A stretch of DNA of 64,000 nucleotides from an uncultured Kiloniellaceae bacterium (GCA_947493695.1 CANLSF010000001.1:1116001-1180000), one strand, 5' to 3'; counted from the stretch's first letter, positions 1 to 10,019 are shown. Notes: a model not told the origin generated them from the sequence alone. A program made the numbers and translations.

Positions 1-1183
1 CCCCGGTGTACATGGGGCCCCGCACGATCCAGCGGCCATCGGTGACTTTGAAGACCTTGCCGGTCAGGCGCAAAGGCTGCCCTTCCAGCTCGAGCGACGG
101 CATCGCGATCTTGCCGCCGAGATCGATGGTGATTTCGGTACCTTCGCCTGCTGCGTGCATCTTCGCAGCTGCTTCCGGATCAAAGACGGTGGCGACCGCA
201 ACACCCTGCAGTCCAGTGTCGATGACGGACTTGATGACGGTCATGACGTCTGAGGTTCCGCCGGAGCCCACATTGTCTGCATGATCGAGCAGCACGATGG
301 GTGCGACGTTGCGTTCCTTTGCGTCCTTGAGTGCAGTAAGGATCGGACGATGCTCATAAACAAGGCCTTCATGCACGGACCAGATGTGATCGAGCAAACG
401 GTCGCGACAGGCCTCGGCTGCGGCCAGGTCGCCGTCAGCGACCGTTACGACCGATGCGCCCGCATGTTCCACATCCACCATGGGGAAGCCACCAAACACG
501 GTCGCCGCCAGGATTGGCGACTGCGCTTCTTCACTGCGGGTTGCCGCTTGGAGCGACTTCATCGGTTCGTCGTCGCTTCCCATGCATAGCGTCTGAGCAA
601 GCACCGGTGCCGGGCCCCAGGTCATAACCGGATTGGCGCGGCCTTCGATCTTGTCCCAAAGGACCTCGGCGATCTGTTTTCCGACCTCGTACATATCGGT
701 GTGAGGATAGGATTTGTAACCGATCATGACATCGCAATTGGCAACCATTGCCTCGGTCAGATTGGTGTGCATATCCAGCGTTACGGCAATCGGCATATCA
801 GGTGCGATTTCCCGGATGCGTTGCAGCAGATGACCTTCGCCATCGGGCAGGTGCTCGGCGGTCATTGCACCGTGCAGATCCAGAAAGACGGCATCGATAT
901 CGCCGGCTTCAATCGGTGCCAGAATCCATCCCACGAGGGTCTCGTAAGCTTCGCGTTCGACCAGTCCGCTGGGCATGGCCTCCGCCGCAACCGGAGTCAC
1001 CAATTCGGCGCCGTGCTGCTCGGCAAGCTCGATGTAGGCGGCTATTGGCATGTTGGTGCCTCGATAAGCATCAAGAACTGCTTCATTTCGATGCAATCCC
1101 CAGGCTTCGAAGCGCGCGAGATTCGTTTTAACCGGAGAGAAGGAATTTGTTTCGTGCTTCATCATGGCGGTCAGGATTCGCAT
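1..1183 (-). CDS. M81-family (MlrC-type) metallopeptidase, 3' end beyond window
   Basis: The frame is open at base 1, so 394 codons are visible and roughly the last 100 residues of a typical family member are missing. The protein begins MRILTAMMKHETNSFSPV. Likely metal-ligand motifs of the M81/MlrC family are visible: KHETNSF near residue 10, then LDLHGAM and LDMHTN. MlrC was first described for the last step of microcystin breakdown; most relatives act on unknown small peptides or amides. The ATG at 1183 has GAGGGC just upstream as ribosome-binding site. It is divergent from a complete peptide-type ABC importer, which suggests that the transporter feeds this hydrolase; that link is inference. 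Confidence 0.88.
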   Translation of the reverse strand, partial: MRILTAMMKHETNSFSPVKTNLARFEAWGLHRNEAVLDAYRGTNMPIAAYIELAEQHGAELVTPVAAEAMPSGLVEREAYETLVGWILAPIEAGDIDAVFLDLHGAMTAEHLPDGEGHLLQRIREIAPDMPIAVTLDMHTNLTEAMVANCDVMIGYKSYPHTDMYEVGKQIAEVLWDKIEGRANPVMTWGPAPVLAQTLCMGSDDEPMKSLQAATRSEEAQSPILAATVFGGFPMVDVEHAGASVVTVADGDLAAAEACRDRLLDHIWSVHEGLVYEHRPILTALKDAKERNVAPIVLLDHADNVGSGGTSDVMTVIKSVIDTGLQGVAVATVFDPEAAAKMHAAGEGTEITIDLGGKIAMPSLELEGQPLRLTGKVFKVTDGRWIVRGPMYTG

Positions 1184-1266
1184 TAACGCCCTCGTTTTCG
1201 GTGGTTTTCTCTGGCTGAAATTAGGGTGTTGGCGAAGAGACTTTCGGTCAAGCGCAAAAAACGGCA

Positions 1267-1297
1267 TTGACTCTGCATTAGCTTAGCTCCGTACAAT
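1267..1297 (+). promoter_or_regulatory. Candidate sigma-70 promoter of the peptide ABC operon
   Basis: TTGACT (1267-1272) and TACAAT (1292-1297) are separated by 19 bp, slightly longer than the ideal 17. They lie about 90 bp before the binding-protein gene, inside the region shared with the divergent peptidase gene. The match rests on sequence only. Confidence 0.35.
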
Positions 1298-1384
1298 TGG
1301 GGCAATCACGATGTCTTTTTCTGAAATTAAAAAATCAAAATAGCTGGGCAATTTTGAACCCGGCTGAAACAGGAGACCAGGAAG

Positions 1385-2977
1385 ATGTTACGTTGGACAA
1401 AACGACAATTCTTAACGGCTGCCGCCCTTGTGCTGCCCCTCTCGATGGGCGCTGCACAGGCTGTGACTCCGGCTGCGGCTGAGACGGTTTTGCGTGTAAT
1501 TCCGCATGCAGACCTCAAAAACTTGGACCCCATCTGGACCACGGCCTACATCTCGCGCAACCATGGCTATCTTATCTACGATACGCTGTTCGCGATGGAC
1601 GAATCTTTCACGCCGCAGCCACAGATGGTCGACACCTGGAATGTGTCAGATGACAAGCTGACCTGGACCTTCAAGCTGCGCGACGGTTTGAAGTGGCATG
1701 ATGGGGCAGACGTCACCGCTACCGATGTTGTTGCTTCTCTGGATCGCTGGGGCAAACGGGACGGCATGGGCCAGCAGCTTTTTGAGGCAATGGAGAGTCT
1801 GACCGCTTCAGATGCCAAGACCTTCGTCATGAAGTTCAACGAGCCCTATGGCCTTGTGCTCGAATCCATCGGCAAGATTTCGTCGAACGTTCCTTTCATG
1901 ATGCCTGAGCGGATCGCGAAGACGGATCCCTTCAAGCAGATTGAAGAATACATCGGCTCCGGCCCCTTCATGTTCAAAAAGGACGAGTGGGTTCCGGGCT
2001 CAAAAGTTGTTTACGTAAAGTTCGACGACTATGTGCCGCGCTCTGAACCGCCTTCGGCTGCCGCAGGCGGTAAGGTCGCCAAGGTCGATCGGGTCGAGTG
2101 GACTTACTTCCCGGATCAGACCACGGCGATGAACGCGCTGATCAACGGCGAGGTCGATTTCTTCGAACAGCCTGCCAACGATCTGGCACCGCTGCTTGAG
2201 ATCCAGGAAGAGATCACCGTCGAGGTCAATGACCCGCTCGGTAACATCGGCTTCGCGCGCTTCAACCACCTCCTGCCGCCATTCGACAATGCGGATGTTC
2301 GTCGTGCCGCTATCATGGCGATGAAGCAGGAAGACTACATGGCTGGTGCAGTTGGCGATCAGAAGTTCTGGAAGACCTGCTACAGCGTGTATCCTTGTGC
2401 GACGCCGCTTGAAAACTCCGCCGGTAGCGAGGTCATGCAGACTGCGGATCTTGAGAAGGCGGCTGCTGCGCTCAAGACTGCAGGCTATGACGGCACTCCC
2501 GTTGTGATCATGCAGCCGACCGATATTCCGCTGCTGTCCGCCTTTTCGCTGATCACCGCCGAGAAGCTGCGGAAGATCGGCATGACGGTTGATGTGCAGG
2601 CCATGGACTGGTCGACGCTGACTTCCCGCCGTGCCAAGCGTGACCCGGTTGCTGATGGTGGCTGGAATATGTTCCACACCTGGTGGATCGGCGCCGATGT
2701 GAGCAACCCGATGGCCATTGCCTTCTCCGGCAATCCCGACAAGGGATGGTTCGGCTGGCCGACGGATGCGGAGCTTGAAACCCAGCGTGCGGCATTTGCG
2801 AGAGCGGCTGATGTCGAGGAGCAAAAAGTGATCGCCGCGAAGGTTCAGGATCGACTCTGGTCGATTGGTGCTTCCGGTCAGTTGGGACAGTTCTTCGTTC
2901 CGGTTGCTTATCGTTCGAATGTAAAGGGTCTGATCAAATCTCCGGTTCAGTTCTTCTGGAACATCTCCGTAGACTAA
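1385..2977 (+). CDS. ABC transporter substrate-binding protein, family 5 (peptide/opine/nickel type)
   Basis: 530-residue periplasmic binding protein. It starts with a signal peptide (basic MLRWTKRQF, hydrophobic stretch, Ala-rich cleavage region near residue 35). The early segment HADLKNLDPIWTTAYISRNH is typical of SBP_bac_5 proteins of DppA/OppA type, and the length fits the family. An AGGAAG ribosome-binding site precedes the ATG. It is the first gene of an importer operon with two permeases and a double ATPase downstream. The substrate cannot be read from the sequence; a peptide-like compound is the family default and is supported only by the divergent M81 peptidase. Confidence 0.9.
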   Translation: MLRWTKRQFLTAAALVLPLSMGAAQAVTPAAAETVLRVIPHADLKNLDPIWTTAYISRNHGYLIYDTLFAMDESFTPQPQMVDTWNVSDDKLTWTFKLRDGLKWHDGADVTATDVVASLDRWGKRDGMGQQLFEAMESLTASDAKTFVMKFNEPYGLVLESIGKISSNVPFMMPERIAKTDPFKQIEEYIGSGPFMFKKDEWVPGSKVVYVKFDDYVPRSEPPSAAAGGKVAKVDRVEWTYFPDQTTAMNALINGEVDFFEQPANDLAPLLEIQEEITVEVNDPLGNIGFARFNHLLPPFDNADVRRAAIMAMKQEDYMAGAVGDQKFWKTCYSVYPCATPLENSAGSEVMQTADLEKAAAALKTAGYDGTPVVIMQPTDIPLLSAFSLITAEKLRKIGMTVDVQAMDWSTLTSRRAKRDPVADGGWNMFHTWWIGADVSNPMAIAFSGNPDKGWFGWPTDAELETQRAAFARAADVEEQKVIAAKVQDRLWSIGASGQLGQFFVPVAYRSNVKGLIKSPVQFFWNISVD

Positions 2978-3098
2978 GTCAGATCTCTTAATGAGATCGA
3001 TTGGCCACTAACAGAACTGGATGTGTTTTCCTGTTGCCCGGCGCCACCAAGTCATGCCGATGCGGTGGTTGCCGGGACAGGGAAATGCCTGAGTCATT

Positions 3099-4040
3099 AT
3101 GATCGGCTATATCTTTAAACGCATTCTTGCGACCGTTCCCGTGATGGGCGTGGTCGCTCTCTTCGTTTTTCTCATGTTGCGCCTTTCGCCCGGCGATCCC
3201 GCTGCGGTTATTGCCGGCGACTACGCAACTGCCGAAGACATCATTCGGATCCGCGAACAGCTCGGTCTCAATGAACCGATTTTCGTCCAGTTCGTGACCT
3301 GGATCGGCAGCCTTGCACAAGGCGATCTGGGGATCTCGATTTTCACCAACCTGCCGGTCACGACTTTGATCGCGCAGCGTCTCGAACCGACCATCTCGCT
3401 GACCATCACGACGCTGCTCTTTACGATCGTGGTCGCGGTTCCTCTGGGCACCCTGGCCGCCTGGAAATCAGGGAGTCTGATTGACCGTTTTGTCATGCTC
3501 TTCTCGGTCGGTGGATTTTCCATTCCGGTCTTCGTGCTCGGTTACATCCTGATCTACTTCCTTTCGATGGAACTGCGGTGGCTGCCGGTACAGGGATACA
3601 AAAGTATCTTCGACGGAGTCGGCCCTTTCCTGCGGCACATGATCTTACCGACCATGACGCTTTCCGTAATTTTCATCGCACTGGTTTCGCGTATGACCCG
3701 CGCCTCGGTGATGGAGGTCCTGCAGGAGGATTATATCCGCACGGCGCGCGCAAAAGGCCAGAGCGAATTCAAGGTGTTGCTGCGCCATGCGCTGCGTAAC
3801 GCGGCTGTTCCCATCGTGACCGTCATCGGGCTGGGGATCGCGCTGCTGATCGGCGGTGTGGTGGTGACCGAGAGTGTCTACAACATCCCGGGGCTTGGCC
3901 GACTGGTATTGGATGCCGTCCTGAAGCGGGACTACCCGATCATCCAGGGCCTGATCCTGATGTTCAGCTTCGTCTACATCCTGATCAATCTCTTGATCGA
4001 TTTGAGTTACTGCTTCTTTGACCCGAGGATCAGATATTGA
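3099..4040 (+). CDS. ABC transporter permease, DppB/OppB type
   Basis: 313-residue inner-membrane permease with about six membrane segments. The N-terminus (MIGYIFKRILATVPVMG) and the LRLSPGDPA motif are standard for DppB-type subunits. The cytoplasmic coupling (EAA) loop reads ARAKGQSEFKVLLRHALRN, and the C-terminus ends in the usual DPRIRY. It lies 121 bp after the binding protein. Its stop overlaps the start of the next permease as TTGA, so the two permeases are probably translated in a coupled way and form a heterodimer. Confidence 0.93.
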   Translation: MIGYIFKRILATVPVMGVVALFVFLMLRLSPGDPAAVIAGDYATAEDIIRIREQLGLNEPIFVQFVTWIGSLAQGDLGISIFTNLPVTTLIAQRLEPTISLTITTLLFTIVVAVPLGTLAAWKSGSLIDRFVMLFSVGGFSIPVFVLGYILIYFLSMELRWLPVQGYKSIFDGVGPFLRHMILPTMTLSVIFIALVSRMTRASVMEVLQEDYIRTARAKGQSEFKVLLRHALRNAAVPIVTVIGLGIALLIGGVVVTESVYNIPGLGRLVLDAVLKRDYPIIQGLILMFSFVYILINLLIDLSYCFFDPRIRY

Positions 4041-4930
4041 CGGATACACCCACAAGTTCCGACAAGGCAGCGAAACTCATCTCCGCGCCGTCGGCAAGCG
4101 ACCCGCATCTTCTGGTTTTAATCTTGCGGCATCGTTCGATTTTCTGGGGCGGTATTCTGCTTTGCGTGATGGTGGTTATCGCGATTTTCGGGCCCTTCTT
4201 CACTGTCGACCCCATTGCTCTCAATCCGATCAACCGTCTGAAGGTTCCCTCCGGCGCGAACTGGTTTGGCACTGACTACCTGGGGCGCGATACCTTTGCG
4301 CGTGTGATCTACGGCGCCCGCGTTTCTCTTGTGGTCGGTTTGGCGGTCTCGCTCTTTGCCGTTTCTCTCGGCCTGGTCATCGGCATGGTCTCGGGCTACA
4401 TCCGGGTGCTCGATGCCGTCGTCATGCGGGTTATGGATGGCCTTATGTCGATCCCCGGAATCCTGCTGGCCATTGCATTGATTTCGCTTTCCGGTGCGAC
4501 ACTTATGACCGTGGTTATAGCGATTGCCATTCCAGAGCTTCCGCGTGTCGTGCGTCTGGTGCGTTCCGTCGTGCTCTCCGTGCGTGAGGAGCCTTATGTG
4601 GAGGCGGCGATTGCATCTGGCACCAAGCTCCCGCTCATCCTCTTCCGTCATATTCTGCCCAACACCATCGCGCCCCTGATTGTGCTCGCGACCTATATCT
4701 GCGGCTCGGCCATGCTGACGGAATCGATCCTCGGTTTCATTGGCGCTGGCATACCGCCGGAGATCCCGAGCTGGGGCAACATCATGTCCGAAGGCCGGAC
4801 CTATTTTCAGCTTTCGCCCTGGATCATCTTCTATCCCGGTATTGCCCTCGCCGTGACGGTCCTGGCCGTCAACGTCGTTGGTGACGGCCTGCGGGACACA
4901 CTGGATCCACGTATCGCGAGGAAAATGTAA
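4037..4930 (+). CDS. ABC transporter permease, DppC/OppC type
   Basis: 297-residue partner permease. A cytoplasmic N-terminal stretch is followed by a first membrane segment, the GTDYLGRDTFARVIYGAR motif typical of DppC/OppC, and an EAA loop with ASGTKLPLILFRHILPN. It ends DPRIARKM. The chosen start is TTG at 4037, inside the TTGA overlap with the upstream stop; no ATG lies near it in frame. Its own stop overlaps the next ATG (TAATG). The four-gene order is that of a complete peptide importer. Confidence 0.93.
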   Translation: MTDTPTSSDKAAKLISAPSASDPHLLVLILRHRSIFWGGILLCVMVVIAIFGPFFTVDPIALNPINRLKVPSGANWFGTDYLGRDTFARVIYGARVSLVVGLAVSLFAVSLGLVIGMVSGYIRVLDAVVMRVMDGLMSIPGILLAIALISLSGATLMTVVIAIAIPELPRVVRLVRSVVLSVREEPYVEAAIASGTKLPLILFRHILPNTIAPLIVLATYICGSAMLTESILGFIGAGIPPEIPSWGNIMSEGRTYFQLSPWIIFYPGIALAVTVLAVNVVGDGLRDTLDPRIARKM

Positions 4931-6582
4931 TGAGTCGCGAAAACATGAATGCCAGCGATCATCCTGTCCTGACAGTTCGCGGCCTGACGGTCCGGCTGCC
5001 GGAAGACGCCGACCGGGATTTCGCGGTCGAGGATGTATCCTTCGAAGTCGGGCCCGGCGAAATCGTCTGCGTTGTGGGCGAGTCCGGCTCAGGCAAGTCG
5101 GTGACGGCGCATACGGTCATGGGCCTGATCCCGCGCAAGGACCTGACGCCGGTGGCCGGCGAAGTCATGCTGCAGGGGGAAGAGCTTCTCACCAAGAGCG
5201 AGACGGAGCTGCGCAGTCTGCGCGGTGAGCGCATGGCGATGATCTTCCAGGAGCCGATGACGGCATTGAACCCGGTGATGAAGGTCGGGGATCAGATTGC
5301 TGAGATGCTCGAGATTCACAGCTCGATGAGCGCGCAGGCCCGAAACGATCGGGTTCTGGAAGTGATGCGCGATGTCAGCCTGCCCGAGCCCGAGCAGCTT
5401 TTTCATTCCTTCCCCCATCAGCTTTCCGGCGGTCAGCGGCAACGAATCATGATCGCCATGGCGCTGGCCCTGGAGCCAGGACTTCTGATCGCCGATGAGC
5501 CGACCACGGCCCTAGATGTGACGACCCAGGCCCAGATCCTGGAGTTGGTGAAGGATATCCAGCGCCGGCACGGGACTGGTGTGATGTTCATCACTCATGA
5601 CTTCGGCGTGGTTGCCGAGATTGCCGACCGGGTGATTGTGATGCAGCACGGCAAGGTGGTCGAGCAGGGTACGGCGGATGACGTGATCGGCAAGCCGCAA
5701 CACCCCTACACCAAGATGCTGATGGCGTCGGTGCCGAGCCTGACACCACCTGTCAGAGAAGCGGTCGACCGTGAGAGGCCTGCGCTCTCGGCGCGCAATC
5801 TCAACAAGACCTACGGATCCGGCGGCTGGTTCAAGCGCGGTCGTGAGGTACATGCTGCGCAGAACGTCGAACTGGTAGTTCATCGGGGTGAAACCCTGGG
5901 GGTCGTCGGCGAATCAGGCTCAGGCAAGTCGACCGTGGCGCGCTGCATCGTCCGTCTGATTGATCCGACCGCCGGAGAGATCATGATTGCGGGCAACAAC
6001 ATTGCCGGGCTCGGAGAGAAGGCTTTGCGTCCTTACCGCCGGGATGTGCAGATCGTGTTCCAGGACCCTTATCGCTCGCTCAATCCCAGGCGCACGGTCG
6101 GCCAATCGATTGTCGAAGGTCCGATGAACTTCGGCCTGTCCAAGGAAGACGCCCTTGTGCGTGCGCGGGATCTTATGAACGTGGTCGGCTTGTCGTCCGA
6201 TGCGCTCGAACGTTTTCCGCACCAGTTCTCCGGTGGTCAGCGTCAGCGCATTTGTATCGCTCGCGCACTTGCCATGGAGCCCAAGGTTCTGATCGCTGAC
6301 GAGGCGGTTTCCGCCCTCGATGTGTCCGTGCAGGCGCAGGTTCTGGAGTTGCTGGACGATGTCCGCAAACGCTTCGACCTCGCGATGCTCTTCATCACCC
6401 ACGATTTACGCGTAGCCGCACAGGTCTGCGACCGGATCATGGTGATGCAGCGAGGGTTGGTGGTTGAACAGGGCCCGACTGCCCAGGTCTACGCATCGCC
6501 AAGCCACGACTATACCAGATCGTTGCTTGCTGCCGCGCCCGGCCGCCACACGACTTTCGGCGCAGCGCCGGCAGCGGGCTGA
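4930..6582 (+). CDS. ABC transporter ATP-binding protein, fused DppD-DppF type
   Basis: 550 residues with two complete nucleotide-binding domains in one chain. First domain: Walker A GESGSGKS, signature [15 protein letters not shown], Walker [13 protein letters not shown]. Second domain from about residue 280: [38 protein letters not shown]. The oligopeptide-type C-terminal segment ([15 protein letters not shown]) follows domain one and a matching [13 protein letters not shown] follows domain two. Such fusions replace separate DppD and DppF subunits in many proteobacterial importers. It is the last gene of the operon; no clear terminator hairpin follows. Confidence 0.95.
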   Translation: MSRENMNASDHPVLTVRGLTVRLPEDADRDFAVEDVSFEVGPGEIVCVVGESGSGKSVTAHTVMGLIPRKDLTPVAGEVMLQGEELLTKSETELRSLRGERMAMIFQEPMTALNPVMKVGDQIAEMLEIHSSMSAQARNDRVLEVMRDVSLPEPEQLFHSFPHQLSGGQRQRIMIAMALALEPGLLIADEPTTALDVTTQAQILELVKDIQRRHGTGVMFITHDFGVVAEIADRVIVMQHGKVVEQGTADDVIGKPQHPYTKMLMASVPSLTPPVREAVDRERPALSARNLNKTYGSGGWFKRGREVHAAQNVELVVHRGETLGVVGESGSGKSTVARCIVRLIDPTAGEIMIAGNNIAGLGEKALRPYRRDVQIVFQDPYRSLNPRRTVGQSIVEGPMNFGLSKEDALVRARDLMNVVGLSSDALERFPHQFSGGQRQRICIARALAMEPKVLIADEAVSALDVSVQAQVLELLDDVRKRFDLAMLFITHDLRVAAQVCDRIMVMQRGLVVEQGPTAQVYASPSHDYTRSLLAAAPGRHTTFGAAPAAG

Positions 6583-6713
6583 TACCTGAAGGCAACGGGA
6601 CGGGCCCAGCCATTCTTGCCGGAGCTCCAGCGAATTTCTGAGAACTTGACGGAGCCCCACGAACGGAGTGCGGAGCAAACGACCCGAGGCGAAGACAAAT
6701 TTTTATGAGAAGT

Positions 6714-6789
<76 letters not shown>

Positions 6790-7049
6790 ATCTGCCGCGC
6801 GCAAATTTCGGATGCCATTTGGGTAATGGCCAGCGCGGACGGCGGGAAGATATGTGCCTCACCGGATCAAGGCAAGGGAAAAATCGCAGAAGCAAATTGA
6901 ACGGGACAGCTGACTTTTTGGCTGCTTCGCGTCAGGCTTGCCCTGCTGATCAAGGACGAGGCTAACGACGATGCTCGCCCTTGAGAATGATCGACCCCGT
7001 TAGCGATGTATTCCAACGCGAGAGGTTAACGCAGATTCACCGCAGACCG

Positions 7050-7068
7050 GGGTCGCCAGGGGCGACCC
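7050..7068 (-). terminator. GC-rich hairpin after the FYDLN gene, possible terminator
   Basis: GGGTCGCC and GGCGACCC form a perfect 8-bp stem with a 3-nt loop, 10 bp past the stop codon of the minus-strand gene. No T-run follows, so it may only protect the 3' end or assist another form of termination. Confidence 0.35.
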
Positions 7069-7077
7069 GTGCCTGTT

Positions 7078-7437
7078 CTAGGTGTCTTCTTTATCGCTTT
7101 CGATGACGACATCAGCCAGATCGGAATCATCGCCGAGATCATCTGTGTTTGCGAGCACTGCGTCGTCGCCGTCGTCTTCAGTCGTTTCGACGTCGTCATC
7201 ACTGTCACTATCAAGGAGGGCGTCATCATCAACGCTCTCAACCGGCTTCTTCGCGGCTTCTTTCGGCGTTGCTTTAGCTGCTGCAGGCCGCGCACGCCTT
7301 GACTTCAGCAAGGCATCCGGATCAAAGGTCGCGCCGCAACTCGGGCAGATGATCGGACTGCGCTGCAAATCGTAAAACTTCGCGCTGCAACTCTGACAGA
7401 CGCGTTTAAGACCCCACTCCGGCTTGGCCACGGCCAA
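7078..7437 (-). CDS. FYDLN-type acidic zinc-ribbon protein (TIGR02300 family)
   Basis: 119 residues. The N-terminal part reads PEWGLKRVCQSCSAKFYDL and then CPSCG, giving two CxxC pairs of a small zinc ribbon with the family-naming KFYDL motif. The C-terminal half is strongly acidic, with DSDSDDD and GDDSDLAD runs. This family occurs in alphaproteobacteria and its function is not established; a nucleic-acid or protein-binding role is only a guess from the fold. The acidic tail is a family trait rather than an oddity. It lies between tRNA-Ala and aroA, on the opposite strand from aroA. Confidence 0.9.
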   Translation of the reverse strand: MAVAKPEWGLKRVCQSCSAKFYDLQRSPIICPSCGATFDPDALLKSRRARPAAAKATPKEAAKKPVESVDDDALLDSDSDDDVETTEDDGDDAVLANTDDLGDDSDLADVVIESDKEDT

Positions 7438-7782
7438 TCCTCCAATAGACTACATCACGAGTATGAGCGCGGCGTTTGCCATGTTCGACTGCGCCTGTCA
7501 AAAGGTAATTCGAGGAATCGACGCATCGTGGTGCGCGAGAGACACACGCCAAGCTCATTTTCTATCGCAGAATTCCATTCTCTTTTTCCTGAAATTATCA
7601 ATGATACGGGCAGGGTTCCGCCCCATTGTGGCATCTGGGCAGCAAAAACCCGACTGCTTGAAAGGCTTGTCATCCGGCTTCTGTATGCTAGAGCAATGCG
7701 GCTTCAAACCGAGCGTCTCCGCTCGGACACGCACCATGAGACTAGAGACTGAGGAGCCCGGTCTGAAACCGGACTGAAAAAC
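7438..7782 (+). promoter_or_regulatory. aroA upstream region with two hairpins near the start
   Basis: This 345-bp region between the divergent FYDLN gene and aroA shows no believable gene. Close to aroA are two possible RNA hairpins: CCGAGCG (7709-7715) TCTC CGCTCGG (7720-7726), a perfect 7-bp stem; and 7755-7775, where AG.CCGGT pairs with ACCGG.CT around CTGAA. The second ends 7 nt before the ATG and would cover the usual ribosome-binding position, where no clear GGAG is seen. Leader regulation is possible but untested. Confidence 0.4.
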
Positions 7783-9165
7783 ATGACCGTCAAACCCCAA
7801 ACCGCTACAGCCTCAGGGCCTTTGAATGGCGATATTCGTGTTCCAGGCGACAAATCGATCTCGCATCGGGCATTAATGCTCTCGGCCATTGCCGTGGGCG
7901 AAAGCAAGGTCGAGGGTTTGCTGGAGGGCGAGGATGTCCTCTGCACCGCAGAGGCAATGCGGGCTCTCGGGGCTGAGATTAAGCGGGATGAGGATGGAGT
8001 CTGGCGTATCTGGGGGCGGGGTGTCGGCGGATTGGTCGAACCTGACAACGTTCTTGATATGGGCAACTCGGGTACCGCGGCGCGCTTGCTGCTTGGATTG
8101 CTGGCGACCCATCCGTTAACCGCCACGATGACAGGCGACGAGTCTCTGCGCGGTCGGCCTATGGGTCGGGTGACCAAGCCTCTTGGGGAGATGGGCGCGG
8201 CCTTTACTGGGCGCTCGGATGCCTCCGGACAGGGCCGGGATCTCCTGCCCCTGACCGTAACGGGAACCGACAGTCCGCTGCCGATCACCTACCGTCTGCC
8301 GGTTGCTTCCGCACAGGTTAAGTCTGCGGTGTTGCTGGCGGGGCTGAATACACCCGGCGATACCACGGTGATCGAACCGGCCCATACCCGGGATCATAGT
8401 GAACTGATGCTGCGTCACTTCGGCGCTCAAGTGCGCGTTGAAGAAACGCCGGAAGGGCGCGCCAGCACCCTTACCGGACAACCCGAACTGACTGCCAGGG
8501 ATATCAAGGTTCCCGCGGATCCTTCTTCCGCGGCGTTCCCGCTCGTGGCGGCTCTGCTCATCCCGGGGTCCGAAGTCACGTTACGATCGGTCGGCATGAA
8601 TCCGCACCGTACGGGCCTTTTCACCACGCTTCGCGAAATGGGCGCAAATATCGAATTTGCGAATGCGCGCGAAGAAGGCGGCGAACCGGTGGCTGATCTG
8701 GTGGTTCGGGGCGGCCCGCTGAAGGGGGTCGAAGTGCCTGCTGAACGCGCGCCTTCCATGATCGATGAATACCCGGTCCTGGCGATGGCGGCGGCCTGCG
8801 CCGAAGGCACGACGGTGATGCACGGCCTTGAGGAACTCAGGGTGAAGGAATGCGATCGTCTGGCGGCTACGGCGCGCGGGCTTGAAGCCTGCGGTGTCAC
8901 GGTTGAGGAAGGCACAGACAGTCTGACCGTGGTAGGAGCCGGTGCGGCTGCGGATTACCGGCCGAAAGGCGGCGGAATCGTGGCCACTCATTTCGATCAT
9001 CGCATTGCGATGAGTTTTCTTGTGCTTGGTCTGATCTCCAGAGAGCCGGTTACGGTGGATGATGCCACGGCCATTGATACATCTTTTCCCGGATTCCAAC
9101 GGCTGATGGCCGGTCTTGGTGCACAGATCGTTGCGCGAAACGCACCGGTAAGCGCGGGAGCCTAG
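7783..9165 (+). CDS. aroA: 3-phosphoshikimate 1-carboxyvinyltransferase (EPSP synthase), class II type
   Basis: 460 residues. It joins shikimate-3-phosphate and phosphoenolpyruvate in the shikimate pathway to chorismate. Visible motifs are [13 protein letters not shown] at the N-terminus, [10 protein letters not shown] near residue 95, [53 protein letters not shown] and [11 protein letters not shown]. The overall pattern matches the class II enzymes typified by the Agrobacterium CP4 protein. The residue equivalent to the CP4 alanine in its GNAATG motif is glycine here. The stop lies 4 bp before cmk, so the two genes are co-transcribed. Confidence 0.97.
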   Translation: MTVKPQTATASGPLNGDIRVPGDKSISHRALMLSAIAVGESKVEGLLEGEDVLCTAEAMRALGAEIKRDEDGVWRIWGRGVGGLVEPDNVLDMGNSGTAARLLLGLLATHPLTATMTGDESLRGRPMGRVTKPLGEMGAAFTGRSDASGQGRDLLPLTVTGTDSPLPITYRLPVASAQVKSAVLLAGLNTPGDTTVIEPAHTRDHSELMLRHFGAQVRVEETPEGRASTLTGQPELTARDIKVPADPSSAAFPLVAALLIPGSEVTLRSVGMNPHRTGLFTTLREMGANIEFANAREEGGEPVADLVVRGGPLKGVEVPAERAPSMIDEYPVLAMAAACAEGTTVMHGLEELRVKECDRLAATARGLEACGVTVEEGTDSLTVVGAGAAADYRPKGGGIVATHFDHRIAMSFLVLGLISREPVTVDDATAIDTSFPGFQRLMAGLGAQIVARNAPVSAGA

Positions 9166-9169
9166 GTGC

Positions 9170-9817
9170 ATGATCATTGCGGTTGATGGGCCTGTGGCGG
9201 CGGGAAAGGGGACTTTGGCGAGAAGTTTGGCCGCGGAACTCAATCTTGCATATCTAGATACCGGCTCTATTTATCGCGCTGTTGGCGCTAAGATCCTGGA
9301 TAAAGGCGAGGATCCGGGCGATCCGGTTGCGGCTTTGGCCGCCGCGGAGTCCTTGGGGCCTGCCGACCTTGAACGCCGGGATTTGCGCCGGGAGAAGGTG
9401 GGCCTTGCGGCCTCGACGGTGGCGGTGAACACGCAGGTTCGCGCCGCGCTGCTGGAGTTTCAGCGGAATTTTGCCCAAAATCCTCCCGATTTGCCTGGTG
9501 GCGCGGCTGCGGGCGCGGTTCTGGACGGCCGGGATATCGGAACCGTGGTCTGCCCGGAGGCCGAATTGAAGTTTTTTGTGACCGCAACGCCCGAGGCTCG
9601 AGCCGAAAGGCGTCATAAAGAGTTGATTGAACGCGGCGATGAGTCTATATACGCGCGCGTTCTTCAGGATCTTCAAGATCGGGATGCCCGTGACTCACAA
9701 CGTGTGACGGCTCCTTTGAAACCGGCGGATGATGCTGTGTATCTCGATACCAGCACTCTGGAAGCCGGGAAAGTCCTGGAAACGGCACTGGATATTGTTC
9801 GCGCTAAGGGCTTATAA
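9170..9817 (+). CDS. cmk: Cytidylate kinase
   Basis: 215 residues. It phosphorylates CMP and dCMP to the diphosphates. The P-loop GPVAAGKGTLAR is at residues 7-18, followed by LAYLDTGSIYRAVG, DGRDIGTVVCPEAELKFFVTA and the ARAERRHKEL lid region. Length is normal for the family. It starts 4 bp after aroA; the aroA-cmk-rpsA order is common in proteobacteria. Confidence 0.97.
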   Translation: MIIAVDGPVAAGKGTLARSLAAELNLAYLDTGSIYRAVGAKILDKGEDPGDPVAALAAAESLGPADLERRDLRREKVGLAASTVAVNTQVRAALLEFQRNFAQNPPDLPGGAAAGAVLDGRDIGTVVCPEAELKFFVTATPEARAERRHKELIERGDESIYARVLQDLQDRDARDSQRVTAPLKPADDAVYLDTSTLEAGKVLETALDIVRAKGL

Positions 9818-10002
9818 CTCTGGCGTTTTTTTCCAGGCCGTTGTGCCATTGAGAGGCCTGTGGCCTTTCGGGTGGTTTTAGAAAGCATAGAGAGCTGTAC
9901 CGGTGGCATTGGCGCACGCCTTGCCGCCTCATCGTCGTTTCGCCTGGTGCGTGGTCTTCCGTGGGCCGGAAGTTGCCGCGGGGCAGGACGACATAATGTT
10001 AG

Positions 10003-10019
10003 CCCGGGATGGTCCCGGG
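10003..10019 (+). promoter_or_regulatory. Hairpin in the rpsA leader
   Basis: CCCGGGA TGG TCCCGGG is a perfect 7-bp inverted repeat 59 bp before the rpsA start. S1 represses its own translation through leader RNA structure in E. coli; whether this hairpin acts in that way is unknown. Confidence 0.3.
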
